In this document: piece after piece, positions 25,445 to 34,690 of the stretch
Numbering within the stretch: the stretch's first letter is position 1
How the letters are laid out: every line of letters begins with the position of its first letter
DNA from: Alphaproteobacteria bacterium
Lineage (GTDB): Bacteria; Pseudomonadota; Alphaproteobacteria; ATCC43930; CGMCC-115725
Direction: 5' to 3'
Length of the DNA stretch: 55,667 bases
Assembly: GCA_021325525.1 (NCBI GenBank)
Contig: JAJPHB010000115.1
Span: 1 to 55,667 of the forward strand
Made by a program: the position numbers and the translations under genes
The notes under the pieces: generated by a model
Seen by the model: the letters and a program-made list of their open reading frames with translations, nothing else
Database searches by the model: none
What the model was told of the DNA's origin: nothing

Positions 25445-26617
25445 ATGACGGATAACGGCGTATTCCGCAGCTTCTTCCTGGGCGGCTTCGAGTGCTCGAC
25501 GCAGCGCCGCCGCGACGGCCGCCGGCTCGATCTTCTCGAGGCGACCGGTCATGACCGCCTCGCGGCGGACGATTACCGGCTGCTCCACGACCACGGCATC
25601 CGGACGATGCGGGACGGGCTGCGCTGGCACCGGATCGAGACCGCGCCCGGCCGCTACGACTGGTCGAGCTTCCTGCCGATGCTGCAGGCGGCGCGCGCGC
25701 AGCGCATGCAGGTCATCTGGGATCTCTGCCATTATGGCTGGCCGGACGACCTCGACATCTGGTCGCCGAGCTTCGTCGACCGCTTCGCGCGCTTTGCCGG
25801 AGCCGTCGCGCGGCTGGTGCGCGAGGAGAGCGACGACGTCCCGTTCTATTGCCCGATCAACGAGATTTCGTTCTGGGCCTGGGCCGCGGGCGATGCGGGA
25901 AAGTTCGCGCCGGCGGCGCACGGGCGAGGCGGCGAGCTGAAGCGCCAGCTCGTCCGGGCCGCCATTGCCGCGATCGAAGCCATCGCTGCCGCCGATCCGC
26001 GCGCGCGCATCGCCCATGCCGACCCGCTCATCAACGTGCTGCCCGCCTCCGACCGGCGCCGCGACCGCGAGGCCGCGGCCGGATACCATCTCGCCCAATA
26101 CGAGGCGCGCGACATGCTTGCGGGCCGCCTTGCGCCGGAGCTCGGCGGCGCTCCTGATCATCTCGGCCTCGTCGGGGTCAATTTCTATTCCGACAACCAG
26201 TGGGTGCTGGGAGGCCCCACCGTCGAATTCGGCAATCCGCGCTACCGGCCTTTGAGCGATCTTCTCATCGAGGTCTGGCGCCGCTATGAGCGCCCGATCT
26301 TCCTGGCCGAGACCGGCGCCGAGGGCAGCGCCCGCCCGGCATGGCTCTTTTACGTGTGCAGCGAGGTTCGTGCCGCGATGGCGGCAGGCGTGCCCATCGA
26401 GGGCATTTGCCTCTATCCCGTCCTCGATTATCCGGGCTGGGAGAATGAGCGCCATTGCGATGTCGGACTCTTGTGCCGCGGGCAGAACGACGCAAGGCGC
26501 GTCTGCGCGCCGCTCGCCGAGGAGCTGCGGCGCCAGCAAGCGATTTTCGCGCAGCTGGCGGCGGAGCGGACCGCGCTCGGCTCTCCTCGCCTCGGCCTCG
26601 CAGCTGCGGCCGATTGA
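25445..26617 (+). CDS. Clan-A glycosidase-like protein (beta-glucosidase type)
   Basis: A 390-residue (beta/alpha)8 glycosidase-like protein without a signal peptide. GLRWHRIETAPGRYDWSSFL and DLCHYGWPDDLDIWSP are typical of GH1/GH5-like barrels. Candidate catalytic residues are Glu140 in CPINEISFWAW and Glu289 in FLAETGAEG. The order and spacing echo the N-terminal domain of the fusion at 16261-18522 (Glu139), so the two may be distant paralogues. A perfect CGGAGGACTG precedes ATG 25445. It lies 46 nt after glf and 11 nt before the ABC exporter. It probably trims or transglycosylates an intermediate in the same pathway. Confidence 0.78.
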   Translation: MTDNGVFRSFFLGGFECSTQRRRDGRRLDLLEATGHDRLAADDYRLLHDHGIRTMRDGLRWHRIETAPGRYDWSSFLPMLQAARAQRMQVIWDLCHYGWPDDLDIWSPSFVDRFARFAGAVARLVREESDDVPFYCPINEISFWAWAAGDAGKFAPAAHGRGGELKRQLVRAAIAAIEAIAAADPRARIAHADPLINVLPASDRRRDREAAAGYHLAQYEARDMLAGRLAPELGGAPDHLGLVGVNFYSDNQWVLGGPTVEFGNPRYRPLSDLLIEVWRRYERPIFLAETGAEGSARPAWLFYVCSEVRAAMAAGVPIEGICLYPVLDYPGWENERHCDVGLLCRGQNDARRVCAPLAEELRRQQAIFAQLAAERTALGSPRLGLAAAAD

Positions 26618-26628
26618 GGCGGCGAGCC

Positions 26629-28473
26629 ATGAGCGAAGCGCCCGCGCATCTCCGCCGTCCCGCCGCCTTCCTGCTCTATCTGGGGCGGCGGCGGCTCGCG
26701 CTGTTCCTCAGCGTCTTCGCCCTCGTCATCGGCGCCGCGCTCTGCGCCGTCGCCGTGCAATACGGCATGAAGCTGCTGGTCGACGCCATGGCGGGCGGGC
26801 CGAAGATCGTCGCTGGCGCCGAAACCGCGCTGGCGCTCTTCATCGGCCTCATCGTCGTCGAGAACGCCCTCTGGCGCCTCGCCGGCTGGCTCGGCTGCCG
26901 CGCCGTCGTCGCCACCGGGGTCGATATCCGCCTCGAACTCTTCCGGCACCTCACCGGCCACCCGATGCGGTATTTCAGCAACCAGTTCTCGGGTGCGCTC
27001 GGTCACCGCGTCACGGCCACGGCCGGCGCCGTCGGCGCCCTCATCGGCACCTTCATCTGGAACATCATTCCGCCCTGCACCGACTTCTTGGGGGCGCTCG
27101 TCATCTTCACAACCGTCGACTGGCGCATGGCGGGCGTGCTCTGCCTCTTCGTGGCTCTGGTCGCCGGCGGCCTCGTCTGGCTTGGCGCCCGCGGCCGCCC
27201 GCTGCATCAGCGCTACGCCGAGCAGGCGAATCTCGTGAGCGGCGAGCTCGTCGATGTCGTCGCCAATATCTGGGCGGTCAAGGCCTTCTCGGCGCGCGCG
27301 CGCGAGCAGGCGCGGCTCAAGGCCAAGTTCGGCATCGAGGCGGCGGCGCAGCGGCGGAGCTGGATGTATCTCGAGAAGATGCGGGTGCTGCACGACATCG
27401 CCCTCACCGCGATGGCGGGCTCGATGCTGATCTGGGCGGTTCATCTGTGGATGGAGGGCCGCATCTCGCCCGGCGACGTCGTCGTCGTCAGCGCGCTCAC
27501 CTTCCGCATCCTGCACGGCTCGCGCGACCTCGCGCTGGCGCTCATCGGGACGACGCAGCACCTCAACCAGATCGCCGAGGCGCTGCGCGTCATCGGCCGA
27601 CCGCATGAAGTGACCGATCGTGCCCGCGCCCGGAGCCTCGTTCCCCTCGGCGGCGCCGTCGAGTTCGACCGCGTCAGTTTCGCCTATCCCGGCGGGCGGC
27701 GCGTCTTCCACGATTTCTCGCTGCGCATCCCGGCGGGGCAGCATGTCGGCATCGTCGGCCCATCCGGCGCCGGCAAATCGACTCTCGTCGGCTTGGTGCA
27801 GCGCCTGCACGACGTGGCCGGCGGCGCCATCCGCATCGACCACCAACCGATCACCGAGGTGACGCAGGACAGCCTGCGGGCGGCGATCGCCGTGGTGCCG
27901 CAGGAGATCACGCTCTTCAACCGATCCGTCATCGAGAACATCCGATACGGCCGCCCCGAGGCGGATGATTCAGAGGTTTATGCCGCCGCGCGCGGCGCGT
28001 ATTGCGACGACTTCATCCGCGCTCTTCCGGCCGGCTATGCGACGATGGTCGGCGAGCGCGGCGTCAAGCTCTCTGGCGGACAGCGCCAGCGCCTTGGCAT
28101 CGCGCGCGCCATCTTGAAGGACGCGCCCATCATCATTCTCGACGAGGCGACCTCGGCTCTCGACACCGAATCCGAGCGCGAGATCCAGCACGCGCTCGAA
28201 GAGCTCATTCGCGGCCGCACGGTGCTCGCCATCGCGCACCGGCTCTCCACCTTGGTGCTCTTCGACCGCATCCTCGTGGTCATGGACGGCAAGGTCGTCG
28301 AAGATGGCGCGCCGGCGGAGCTGCGCCGGCGCGGCGGCATCTTCGACCAGCTCTGGCGCATGCAGGCGGAGGGGCTGTCGATGGACGAGGCGGTCGAGCG
28401 GGCGATGGAAGAGGCGGCTGTCGCCCGCCGCGGCGCGGTAGGGAACGGGCGCCCGCGCGGCGCCCTCAGGTGA
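26629..28473 (+). CDS. ABC exporter (fused membrane and ATPase domains)
   Basis: A 614-residue half-transporter of the MsbA/lipid-exporter architecture. Six membrane helices lie in residues ~20-320. The ATPase domain has Walker A GPSGAGKST at 377-385, Q-loop AVVPQEITLF, signature KLSGGQRQRLGIARA, Walker B IIILDEATSALD and H-loop AIAHRLSTL, so it should be fully active as a dimer. It starts 11 nt after the clan-A glycosidase and is the last gene of the rightward GT-glf set. This makes it the best candidate for moving a lipid-linked or free glycan across the inner membrane. Its stop overlaps by 8 nt with the convergent membrane-domain gene. Confidence 0.9.
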   Translation: MSEAPAHLRRPAAFLLYLGRRRLALFLSVFALVIGAALCAVAVQYGMKLLVDAMAGGPKIVAGAETALALFIGLIVVENALWRLAGWLGCRAVVATGVDIRLELFRHLTGHPMRYFSNQFSGALGHRVTATAGAVGALIGTFIWNIIPPCTDFLGALVIFTTVDWRMAGVLCLFVALVAGGLVWLGARGRPLHQRYAEQANLVSGELVDVVANIWAVKAFSARAREQARLKAKFGIEAAAQRRSWMYLEKMRVLHDIALTAMAGSMLIWAVHLWMEGRISPGDVVVVSALTFRILHGSRDLALALIGTTQHLNQIAEALRVIGRPHEVTDRARARSLVPLGGAVEFDRVSFAYPGGRRVFHDFSLRIPAGQHVGIVGPSGAGKSTLVGLVQRLHDVAGGAIRIDHQPITEVTQDSLRAAIAVVPQEITLFNRSVIENIRYGRPEADDSEVYAAARGAYCDDFIRALPAGYATMVGERGVKLSGGQRQRLGIARAILKDAPIIILDEATSALDTESEREIQHALEELIRGRTVLAIAHRLSTLVLFDRILVVMDGKVVEDGAPAELRRRGGIFDQLWRMQAEGLSMDEAVERAMEEAAVARRGAVGNGRPRGALR

Positions 28474-29620
28474 GTTCCAGAACCACCGCAGGTTCGGCTT
28501 CGGTGTCGTCGAGCGTGACGGCGGCGGGTCCCGCCGGAGGGACGAGGCGGGGCCGCGTCGCCGCCCGCTCGACGATGGCGATGGCCGGCACGGCGAGCGC
28601 GTCGATCTCGGCGAAGAAGGCGCGGATCGCTGGCATCGTCTCCAGCCATTGCTTCTGCAGCGCCGTGGCGGCGCCGAGCACGTTCAGCACATAGGTCGAC
28701 CAGCTCAGCGAGGCGAGAAAGAAGCCCAGCGAATAGACGCCCGTATGGACGTACCACGCGCCCACCAGCCAGGTGCAGAGATTGGTGATGTTGACGATGA
28801 AGCCGCGCCCGAAATTGAAGCCGAGATAGCGCAGGTTGGCGGTGATGCCGCAGGCGGCGTAATCGCTCCAGCGCTGGTCGTACGCGGCGGTCGTGGCGGC
28901 TTCGCGGCGCCCGGCGAAGATTGCGGCGAGATCGCGGAAGATGCGGGTGTGGAGGCGCTGGCGCTGGTAGTCGAGCTGCTGAAAGCGCCCGTAGAGCGGG
29001 GCCAGGACCTTGTTGAGATGCAGCGTCACCAGCATGTCGAGCAGGCCGCCGACGATGGCGATGACGCCCAGCATCGGGAACCAGGCGAACAGCACCGCGA
29101 GGGTGACGATGCCGGGGAGCGTCACCGGGATGGCGACGCGGACGAGGCTGTTGATGAAGTCGATGAGCACCTGCTCGCCGCGCTCGACCACGGCCTGCTG
29201 CAAGGCGGAATCCTTGCCGCCGCGCTGTGCCGCGGGATTGCCGAGAACGGCGCGGATGACGTCGACGCTGATGCGCTGCCGCGCCACGAACTGGAAGCGA
29301 ACGGTATCGTAGCGGCCGAGGACGTAAGGCAGGACGTTGCCGTGCAGGACCCAGAGGGTGAAGGCGCTGAGGATGAGGACGGCAACGGCCGGCAGCGGCC
29401 GCCCCTGCGCCATGGCGTCGATGACGCGCCCCCCGAACCACGGCACCAGCAGATCGCCGACCTTCTGGCACATGACCAGTGCCGCGATCACGCAGAGCGG
29501 CTTCCAGGATGTGCCGAACAGGGCAAGAATTCGCTTCACGATCGGCAAGACGGAGCCCGTTCTGTCTGAGGAATGCGGCGGCGGCGCGACGCCCGCGAAG
29601 AGGCATCTTCCCGGGATCAT
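28466..29620 (-). CDS. ABC-exporter membrane domain without an ATPase domain
   Basis: A 384-residue protein with about six membrane segments arranged like an ABC exporter membrane domain (LFGTSWKPLCVIAALVMCQK, LDMLVTLHLNKVLAPLYGRF, YSLGFFLASLSWSTYVLNVL). It ends in a short Pro/Ala tail with no Walker, signature or H-loop motif. The C-terminus stops where an ATPase domain would start, and no remnant of one follows. It must therefore work with an ATPase from another gene, or be a relic. The start is uncertain: ATG 29620 has no clear ribosome-binding site and later GTG/TTG starts are possible. It is convergent with the complete exporter and divergent from the APC transporter. Confidence 0.7.
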   Translation of the reverse strand: MIPGRCLFAGVAPPPHSSDRTGSVLPIVKRILALFGTSWKPLCVIAALVMCQKVGDLLVPWFGGRVIDAMAQGRPLPAVAVLILSAFTLWVLHGNVLPYVLGRYDTVRFQFVARQRISVDVIRAVLGNPAAQRGGKDSALQQAVVERGEQVLIDFINSLVRVAIPVTLPGIVTLAVLFAWFPMLGVIAIVGGLLDMLVTLHLNKVLAPLYGRFQQLDYQRQRLHTRIFRDLAAIFAGRREAATTAAYDQRWSDYAACGITANLRYLGFNFGRGFIVNITNLCTWLVGAWYVHTGVYSLGFFLASLSWSTYVLNVLGAATALQKQWLETMPAIRAFFAEIDALAVPAIAIVERAATRPRLVPPAGPAAVTLDDTEAEPAVVLELT

Positions 29621-29816
29621 GGTTAATGAGGTGTGAAGAGAGCTGGGATCAGGAAAAGATCTATAGCAAAACTGTAAATTGAATACTTCTCCTCGCTCGA
29701 AATTCACAGTGACAATCGTTCCAATCTCCAGGCGAAACCCCTGACGCCGGCGCTAACAAGCGCGGAGTGCTCGTGTTGGTGAAAGGCGGCAGCTTCTGCG
29801 GCGCGGAGGTTCGGGC

Positions 29817-31790
29817 GTGCAGCTCCTGCGTCTTCTCCTCGGTCGGACCCTGGCGAACCGAGAGCAAGCGAAGGAAAAGATCGGCGTCCTGACCGGCGTG
29901 CCGGCGATGGGGCTCGACGCGCTGTCCTCCTCGGCTTACGGGCCCGAGGCGGCGCTGACGATGTTGATGCCGCTCGGCGCAGCCGGCCTCGGCTATATCG
30001 GCCCGATCACCCTCGTGCTCCTCGGCTTGCTCGCGATCCTTTTCGTTTCCTACCGGCAGACGATCGCGGCCTATCCGAGCGGCGGCGGCTCCTTCACCGT
30101 GGCCAAGGAGAATCTCGGAACGAATGCCGGCCTGCTCGCCGCGACCGCGCTCATGATCGACTATGTCCTCAATGTCGCGGTCGGCATCTCCGCGGGAACG
30201 GCGGCGCTCGTCTCGGCAGTACCGGTTCTGCAACCCTATTTGCTCGAGCTCTGCCTCGCGATCCTGCTGCTCATCACCTTCGTCAACCTGCGCGGCGCCA
30301 GCGAGGCCGGCCTTGTCTTCGCCATTCCCACATACCTCTTCATCGCCTGCTTTTTCGCCGTCCTCGCCCTCGGCCTCGCCAAGGCGGCGGCGAGTGCCGG
30401 CCATCCGGCGCCGGTTGCGGCGCCGGCGCCGCTTCCCGGCGCGACGGCGACGATCAGCCTCTGGCTGCTGCTCCGCGCCTTCGCCAGCGGCTGCACGGCG
30501 ATGACCGGCGTCGAGGCGGTCAGCAACGGCGTCGGCGCGTTCCGCGAGCCGGCGGTTCCGCATGCCCGTCGCACTCTGGCGGCGATCGTGTCGATCCTCG
30601 CCTTGCTGCTCGCCGGCATCGCCTATCTCGCGCAGGCCTATGCGATCGGCGCGATGGACCAGTCGCGCCCCGGCTACCAGAGCGTTCTCTCGCAGCTCGT
30701 CGGCGCGGTGGTCGGGCGCGGCTGGTTCTATTATGTCGCGATCGCCAGCCTGCTCGCCGTGCTCTCGCTCTCCGCCAACACCAGCTTCAACGGGTTTCCG
30801 CGCCTCTGCCGGCTGGTGGCGCAGGACGACTTCCTGCCGCGCGGTTTCGCCGCGGTGGGCCGCCGCCTCGTCTACTCGGTCGGGATCCTCTATCTCGCCG
30901 GAGCGGCGGGGCTCCTTCTGCTCGTCTTCGGCGGCATCACCGACCGCCTCATCCCGCTCTTCGCGGTCGGGGCGTTCCTGGCGTTCACCTTGTCGCAGAC
31001 GGGAATGGTCGTGCACTGGCGCCGGGCGCTGCGCGGCGCGACGAAGCGCCGCGACGACCACATCAGGCTTGCCGTCAACGCCGTCGGCGGCGGCATCACC
31101 GCTGCCGCGCTCGTCGTCATCCTCGCCGCCAAGTTTCGCGAGGGCGCCTGGATCACGGTGCTGGCGATCCCGTGCACGCTCATCCTGCTGAAGACGGTGA
31201 AGCGCTATTACCTGCGGCTCGAGCGGCAGATCCGCAAGAGCGGCCCCCTCGATCTCCGTCGGACGCCGCCGCCGGTCATCGTGATTCCGACCGAGGAATG
31301 GAATCGCCTGGCCGAGAAGGCGCTCTATTTTGCCCTCAGCCTCTCCTCCGAGGTCATCGCCGTGCATCTGACGAAGCTCGGCGGCCCCGATGTCGAGGAG
31401 AAGCAGAACGCCATGCGGCGGAGCTGGATCGTCGAGGTCGAGAAGCCGGCGCGGGCCGCCGGCCTCAACCCGCCGCGCCTCGTGCTGCTGCCCTCGCCCT
31501 ATCGGCGCTTCTTCGAGCCGCTGCTCCGCTTCATCAAGGAGGTCGGAGAACGCCACCGCGACCGCTGCGTCGCGGTGCTCATCCCGCAGCTCGTCAAGCA
31601 GCATTGGTGGGAGCATCTCCTCCACACGCAGCGGGCGCGGCGGCTGCGCGCCGCCTTGCTGCGCCATGGCGGCCCGAAGCTCATCGTCATCAGCGTCCCG
31701 TGGTATCTTGAAGCGCCGAGCCTCGATGACGGGCTGGAAGGGGCCGAGGCGCCGGAGGAGATGGCGGCCAATATCGCAGCCCGTCTCTGA
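29817..31790 (+). CDS. APC-superfamily transporter, KimA/YdaO-like
   Basis: A 657-residue secondary transporter. The N-terminal ~440 residues contain about 12 membrane segments with ALSSSAYGPEAALTML and YRQTIAAYPSGGGSFTVAKE, which resemble KimA-type proton/potassium symporters of the APC superfamily. The remaining ~200 residues are a soluble cytoplasmic domain of the universal-stress-protein kind (PPPVIVIPTEEWNRLAEKAL). In KimA the equivalent domain senses a nucleotide; that may also hold here but is not visible. GTG start at 29817 after GCGGAGGTTCGGGC. Amino acid transport is the alternative. It reads in the same direction as the giant ABC protein 192 nt downstream. Confidence 0.82.
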   Translation: MQLLRLLLGRTLANREQAKEKIGVLTGVPAMGLDALSSSAYGPEAALTMLMPLGAAGLGYIGPITLVLLGLLAILFVSYRQTIAAYPSGGGSFTVAKENLGTNAGLLAATALMIDYVLNVAVGISAGTAALVSAVPVLQPYLLELCLAILLLITFVNLRGASEAGLVFAIPTYLFIACFFAVLALGLAKAAASAGHPAPVAAPAPLPGATATISLWLLLRAFASGCTAMTGVEAVSNGVGAFREPAVPHARRTLAAIVSILALLLAGIAYLAQAYAIGAMDQSRPGYQSVLSQLVGAVVGRGWFYYVAIASLLAVLSLSANTSFNGFPRLCRLVAQDDFLPRGFAAVGRRLVYSVGILYLAGAAGLLLLVFGGITDRLIPLFAVGAFLAFTLSQTGMVVHWRRALRGATKRRDDHIRLAVNAVGGGITAAALVVILAAKFREGAWITVLAIPCTLILLKTVKRYYLRLERQIRKSGPLDLRRTPPPVIVIPTEEWNRLAEKALYFALSLSSEVIAVHLTKLGGPDVEEKQNAMRRSWIVEVEKPARAAGLNPPRLVLLPSPYRRFFEPLLRFIKEVGERHRDRCVAVLIPQLVKQHWWEHLLHTQRARRLRAALLRHGGPKLIVISVPWYLEAPSLDDGLEGAEAPEEMAANIAARL

Positions 31791-31982
31791 CGAGAGCGGC
31801 ATCGCCGGAGGGGCCGGATCGCCGCTGCGCCCTTGGGGAACAGCGCTCCTCCGCACCCGTTGACCCGTGGTCCGACACAGAAGGCGATGGAGCGAAGCCA
31901 TGGCGAAGGCGAAGGGCGAACGACCTCATCGCGCTCGCGGGCGCCGTCGCAACTCGCCTGCGGACTGCCGCTGACGTCGTTC

Positions 31983-34622
31983 ATGCGCCTCCTGCCCGGT
32001 GCCGCGCCCGACCGCGACGCGCTCGAACCTTCGATCTACCGCTTCGTCCTGCGCTACAGCCTCGGCGAGCAGATCCTCCTCGTCGTCCTGACGCTGCTCT
32101 CCTTTCCCGTCCTCTACTATTCGCTCGAGCTGCCGAAGGTCATCATCAACCAGGCGATCGGCGGAAAGCACTTTCCGCGGCAGATCTTGGGCGCCGAGAT
32201 TGCGCAGATCCCGTATCTGCTCGTGCTCTGCGCCGGGTTTCTGGTCCTCGTCATCGTCAACGGCTGGTTCAAATATTACATCAACGTGCGCAAGGGGCAG
32301 TTGGGCGAGCGCCTGCTGCGCCGTCTGCGCTTCGAGCTCTGCGACCGCATCCTCCGCTTCCCGCTGCCGGCCTTCGGCCATCTCTCGGCGGGCGGCGTCA
32401 TCGCCATGGTGACGGCCGAGCTCGAACCCTTGGGCGAGTTCATCGGCGACGCCTTCGCCTTGCCGATTTTCCAGGCCGGGACATTGGCGACGACGCTCGC
32501 CTTCATGTTCGTCCAGGATCCGGCCTTGGGCGGCGCCGCGGTGCTGCTCTACCCGGTGCAGGGCTATGTCATACCGAAGCTGCAGCGCAAGGTTCGCCAG
32601 CTCGGGCGCGAGCGGGTGCGCATGATGCGGAGCCTCGCCGACCGCATCGGCGAGACGATCGCCGGCCGTGTCGACATCCGCGCCAATGACGCGGCCGCCG
32701 CCCAGCTTGCCGAGCTCTCGGCCTGGCTCGGTCGCATCTACACGATCCGCTTCGACATCTACAACCGCAAGTTCTTCGCCAAGTTCCTCAACAATTTCAT
32801 CAACCAGCTGACGCCCTTCTTCTTCCTCGCGATCGGCGGCTATTTCGTCATCGAGGGCCGCCTGTCGCTGGGCGCGCTCGTCGCCGTGCTCGCCGCCTAC
32901 AAGGATCTCTCGGCGCCCTGGAAGGAGCTGCTCGACTTCTACCAGCAGCAGCAGGATGTCGCGATCAAGTACCAGCAGGTGATCGAGCAGTTCCAGGCCG
33001 CCGAGATGCTGGATCGCCGCCTGCTCCTCGAACAGCCGGAACGCATTCCGCATTTCGAGGGCGACATCGTCGCGACGGGTCTGGTGCTGGTCGACGAGGA
33101 CGGCACGCGCCTCCTCGATGGTCTCGATTTCGCCTTCGGGGTCGACCAGCACGTCGCCATTGTCGGGCCGAGCGACAGTGGCAAGAACGTCCTCGTCCAG
33201 CTCTTGGCCCGGCTCCTCGCCCCGACCGCCGGGCGCATCACCATCGGCGGGGCCGATCTCAACGCCCTGCCGCTCGCCGTGAGCGGCCGCCGCATCGGCT
33301 ATGTCGGTGCGGCGAGCCACCTCTTCGCGGCGAGCCTCAGGGAAAATCTTCTGCTCGGATTGCGGCATCCGCCATTGCGCCGAGCGGGGAAGGACGGCGA
33401 GCTCGAGATGACGGATCTCGCCGGCGCGCGCGGGCTTGTCGCTTACGAGCAGGCGGGCGTCACGGATGCCGAGGCGCTCGATGCGCGCATGGCCGAGGTT
33501 CTGCGCCTCTTCGATCTCGAGGACGAAGTCTACGCGCTCGGGCTCCGCGGCCGGATCGAGCCCGAGCAGCGCGAGGCGATCGCGCCGCGCATCATCGCCG
33601 CGCGGCACAAGCTCTATGAAAGGCTGGAAGCCGCAGGCATGGCGAAGCTCGTCGAACGCTTCGATCCCGAGCGCTACAACCGCAACGCCACCCTCGCGCA
33701 GAACCTCCTCTTCGGCGCGCCGATCGGGCCGCGCCTTGCCGACGACGAATTGGCGCGCAATCCCTTCATTCTCCGCCTCCTTGCCCGCCTCGGGCTGCTG
33801 CGCGATCTGCTCGAGGTCGGGCGCAAGGCGGCGGAGACGATGGTCGAGATTTTCGCCGACCTCCGCCAGGATCATGCCCTTATCGAAGAGTTCAGCCTCA
33901 TCCGCCCGCAGGATCTGCCGCTCTATTCCGCAATTCTCGGGCGGCTGAAGAGAAGCGACGTCGAGGCGCTGCCGCGCGGCGACCGCGAGGCGCTGCTGTC
34001 GCTGGCCTTCCTCCTGGCTCCGGCGCGCCACCGGCTCGATCTCATCGATTCGCCCATGCAGGAGCGCATCGTCGCGGCGCGCCACGTGCTGATGCGCGAG
34101 CTGCCCGAATCCCTGCGGGATGCCGTCGAGTTCTTTGCGCCCGATGGCTATAACGGCGCCGCGACGGTTCAGGAGAATCTCCTCTTCGGCAAGATCGCCG
34201 GCGGCGCCGCCAATGCCCGCGAGCGCGTGCGCGCCGTCGCCGCCGAGGTGATCGGCGCTCTCGGCCTGCGCGACGCCATCGTCAAGGTCGGGCTCGGCGC
34301 CGATCTCGGCAGCGGCGGCATGCGCCTTTCGCCGGCGCAGCGGCAGAAGGTGGCGATCGCCCGCGCCGTGCTGAAGCGACCGGATTTCCTCGTTCTCAAC
34401 GAGGCGACCGCCATCCTCGACGAGGCGGCGCAGGCGAGCCTGATGGCGACTCTCCGCCGTGAATTCGCCGGACGCGGCCTCGTCTGGAGCCTGCATCGCG
34501 TCGACCTCGCCCGCGGCTTCGATCGCGTCCTCGTCATGGAGCGCGGGCGCCTCGCCGCGATGGGCCGCTATGAGGAGGTGAGGCCGCGCGAGCTGGCGGC
34601 ACGGCAAAGCGCCGCCGAGTGA
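31983..34622 (+). CDS. Giant ABC transporter with degenerate ATPase site and a duplicated insertion
   Basis: An 879-residue protein. Residues ~10-330 are an exporter-type membrane domain. The ATPase domain begins near 355, but its motifs are altered: Walker A is GPSDSGKN (395-402, D for G and N for S/T), Walker B reads FLVLNEATAILDEA with Asn806 in place of the catalytic-site Asp, and the signature is LSPAQRQK (782) rather than LSGGQ. Walker A and signature are 387 residues apart, against about 100 normally. The extra ~280 residues contain two similar blocks, YNRNATLAQNLLFG (565-578) and YNGAATVQENLLFG (723-736), each after an AARH helix. Start is uncertain: 31983, 31887 and a TTG at 31833 are in frame. 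Confidence 0.78.
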   Translation: MRLLPGAAPDRDALEPSIYRFVLRYSLGEQILLVVLTLLSFPVLYYSLELPKVIINQAIGGKHFPRQILGAEIAQIPYLLVLCAGFLVLVIVNGWFKYYINVRKGQLGERLLRRLRFELCDRILRFPLPAFGHLSAGGVIAMVTAELEPLGEFIGDAFALPIFQAGTLATTLAFMFVQDPALGGAAVLLYPVQGYVIPKLQRKVRQLGRERVRMMRSLADRIGETIAGRVDIRANDAAAAQLAELSAWLGRIYTIRFDIYNRKFFAKFLNNFINQLTPFFFLAIGGYFVIEGRLSLGALVAVLAAYKDLSAPWKELLDFYQQQQDVAIKYQQVIEQFQAAEMLDRRLLLEQPERIPHFEGDIVATGLVLVDEDGTRLLDGLDFAFGVDQHVAIVGPSDSGKNVLVQLLARLLAPTAGRITIGGADLNALPLAVSGRRIGYVGAASHLFAASLRENLLLGLRHPPLRRAGKDGELEMTDLAGARGLVAYEQAGVTDAEALDARMAEVLRLFDLEDEVYALGLRGRIEPEQREAIAPRIIAARHKLYERLEAAGMAKLVERFDPERYNRNATLAQNLLFGAPIGPRLADDELARNPFILRLLARLGLLRDLLEVGRKAAETMVEIFADLRQDHALIEEFSLIRPQDLPLYSAILGRLKRSDVEALPRGDREALLSLAFLLAPARHRLDLIDSPMQERIVAARHVLMRELPESLRDAVEFFAPDGYNGAATVQENLLFGKIAGGAANARERVRAVAAEVIGALGLRDAIVKVGLGADLGSGGMRLSPAQRQKVAIARAVLKRPDFLVLNEATAILDEAAQASLMATLRREFAGRGLVWSLHRVDLARGFDRVLVMERGRLAAMGRYEEVRPRELAARQSAAE

Positions 34623-34690
34623 CAGCGGCGCCGCGCCGGAACGGCCCTCGGCAGGCGATGTTGATCGAGGTGAAGCGCGAGGTGCGTTCC

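Noticed and set aside
31926-34607. An 893-codon minus-strand frame opposite the giant ABC gene
   Set aside because: Antisense shadow: the plus strand has clear membrane and ATPase-type motifs, and the minus frame is low-complexity and charged.
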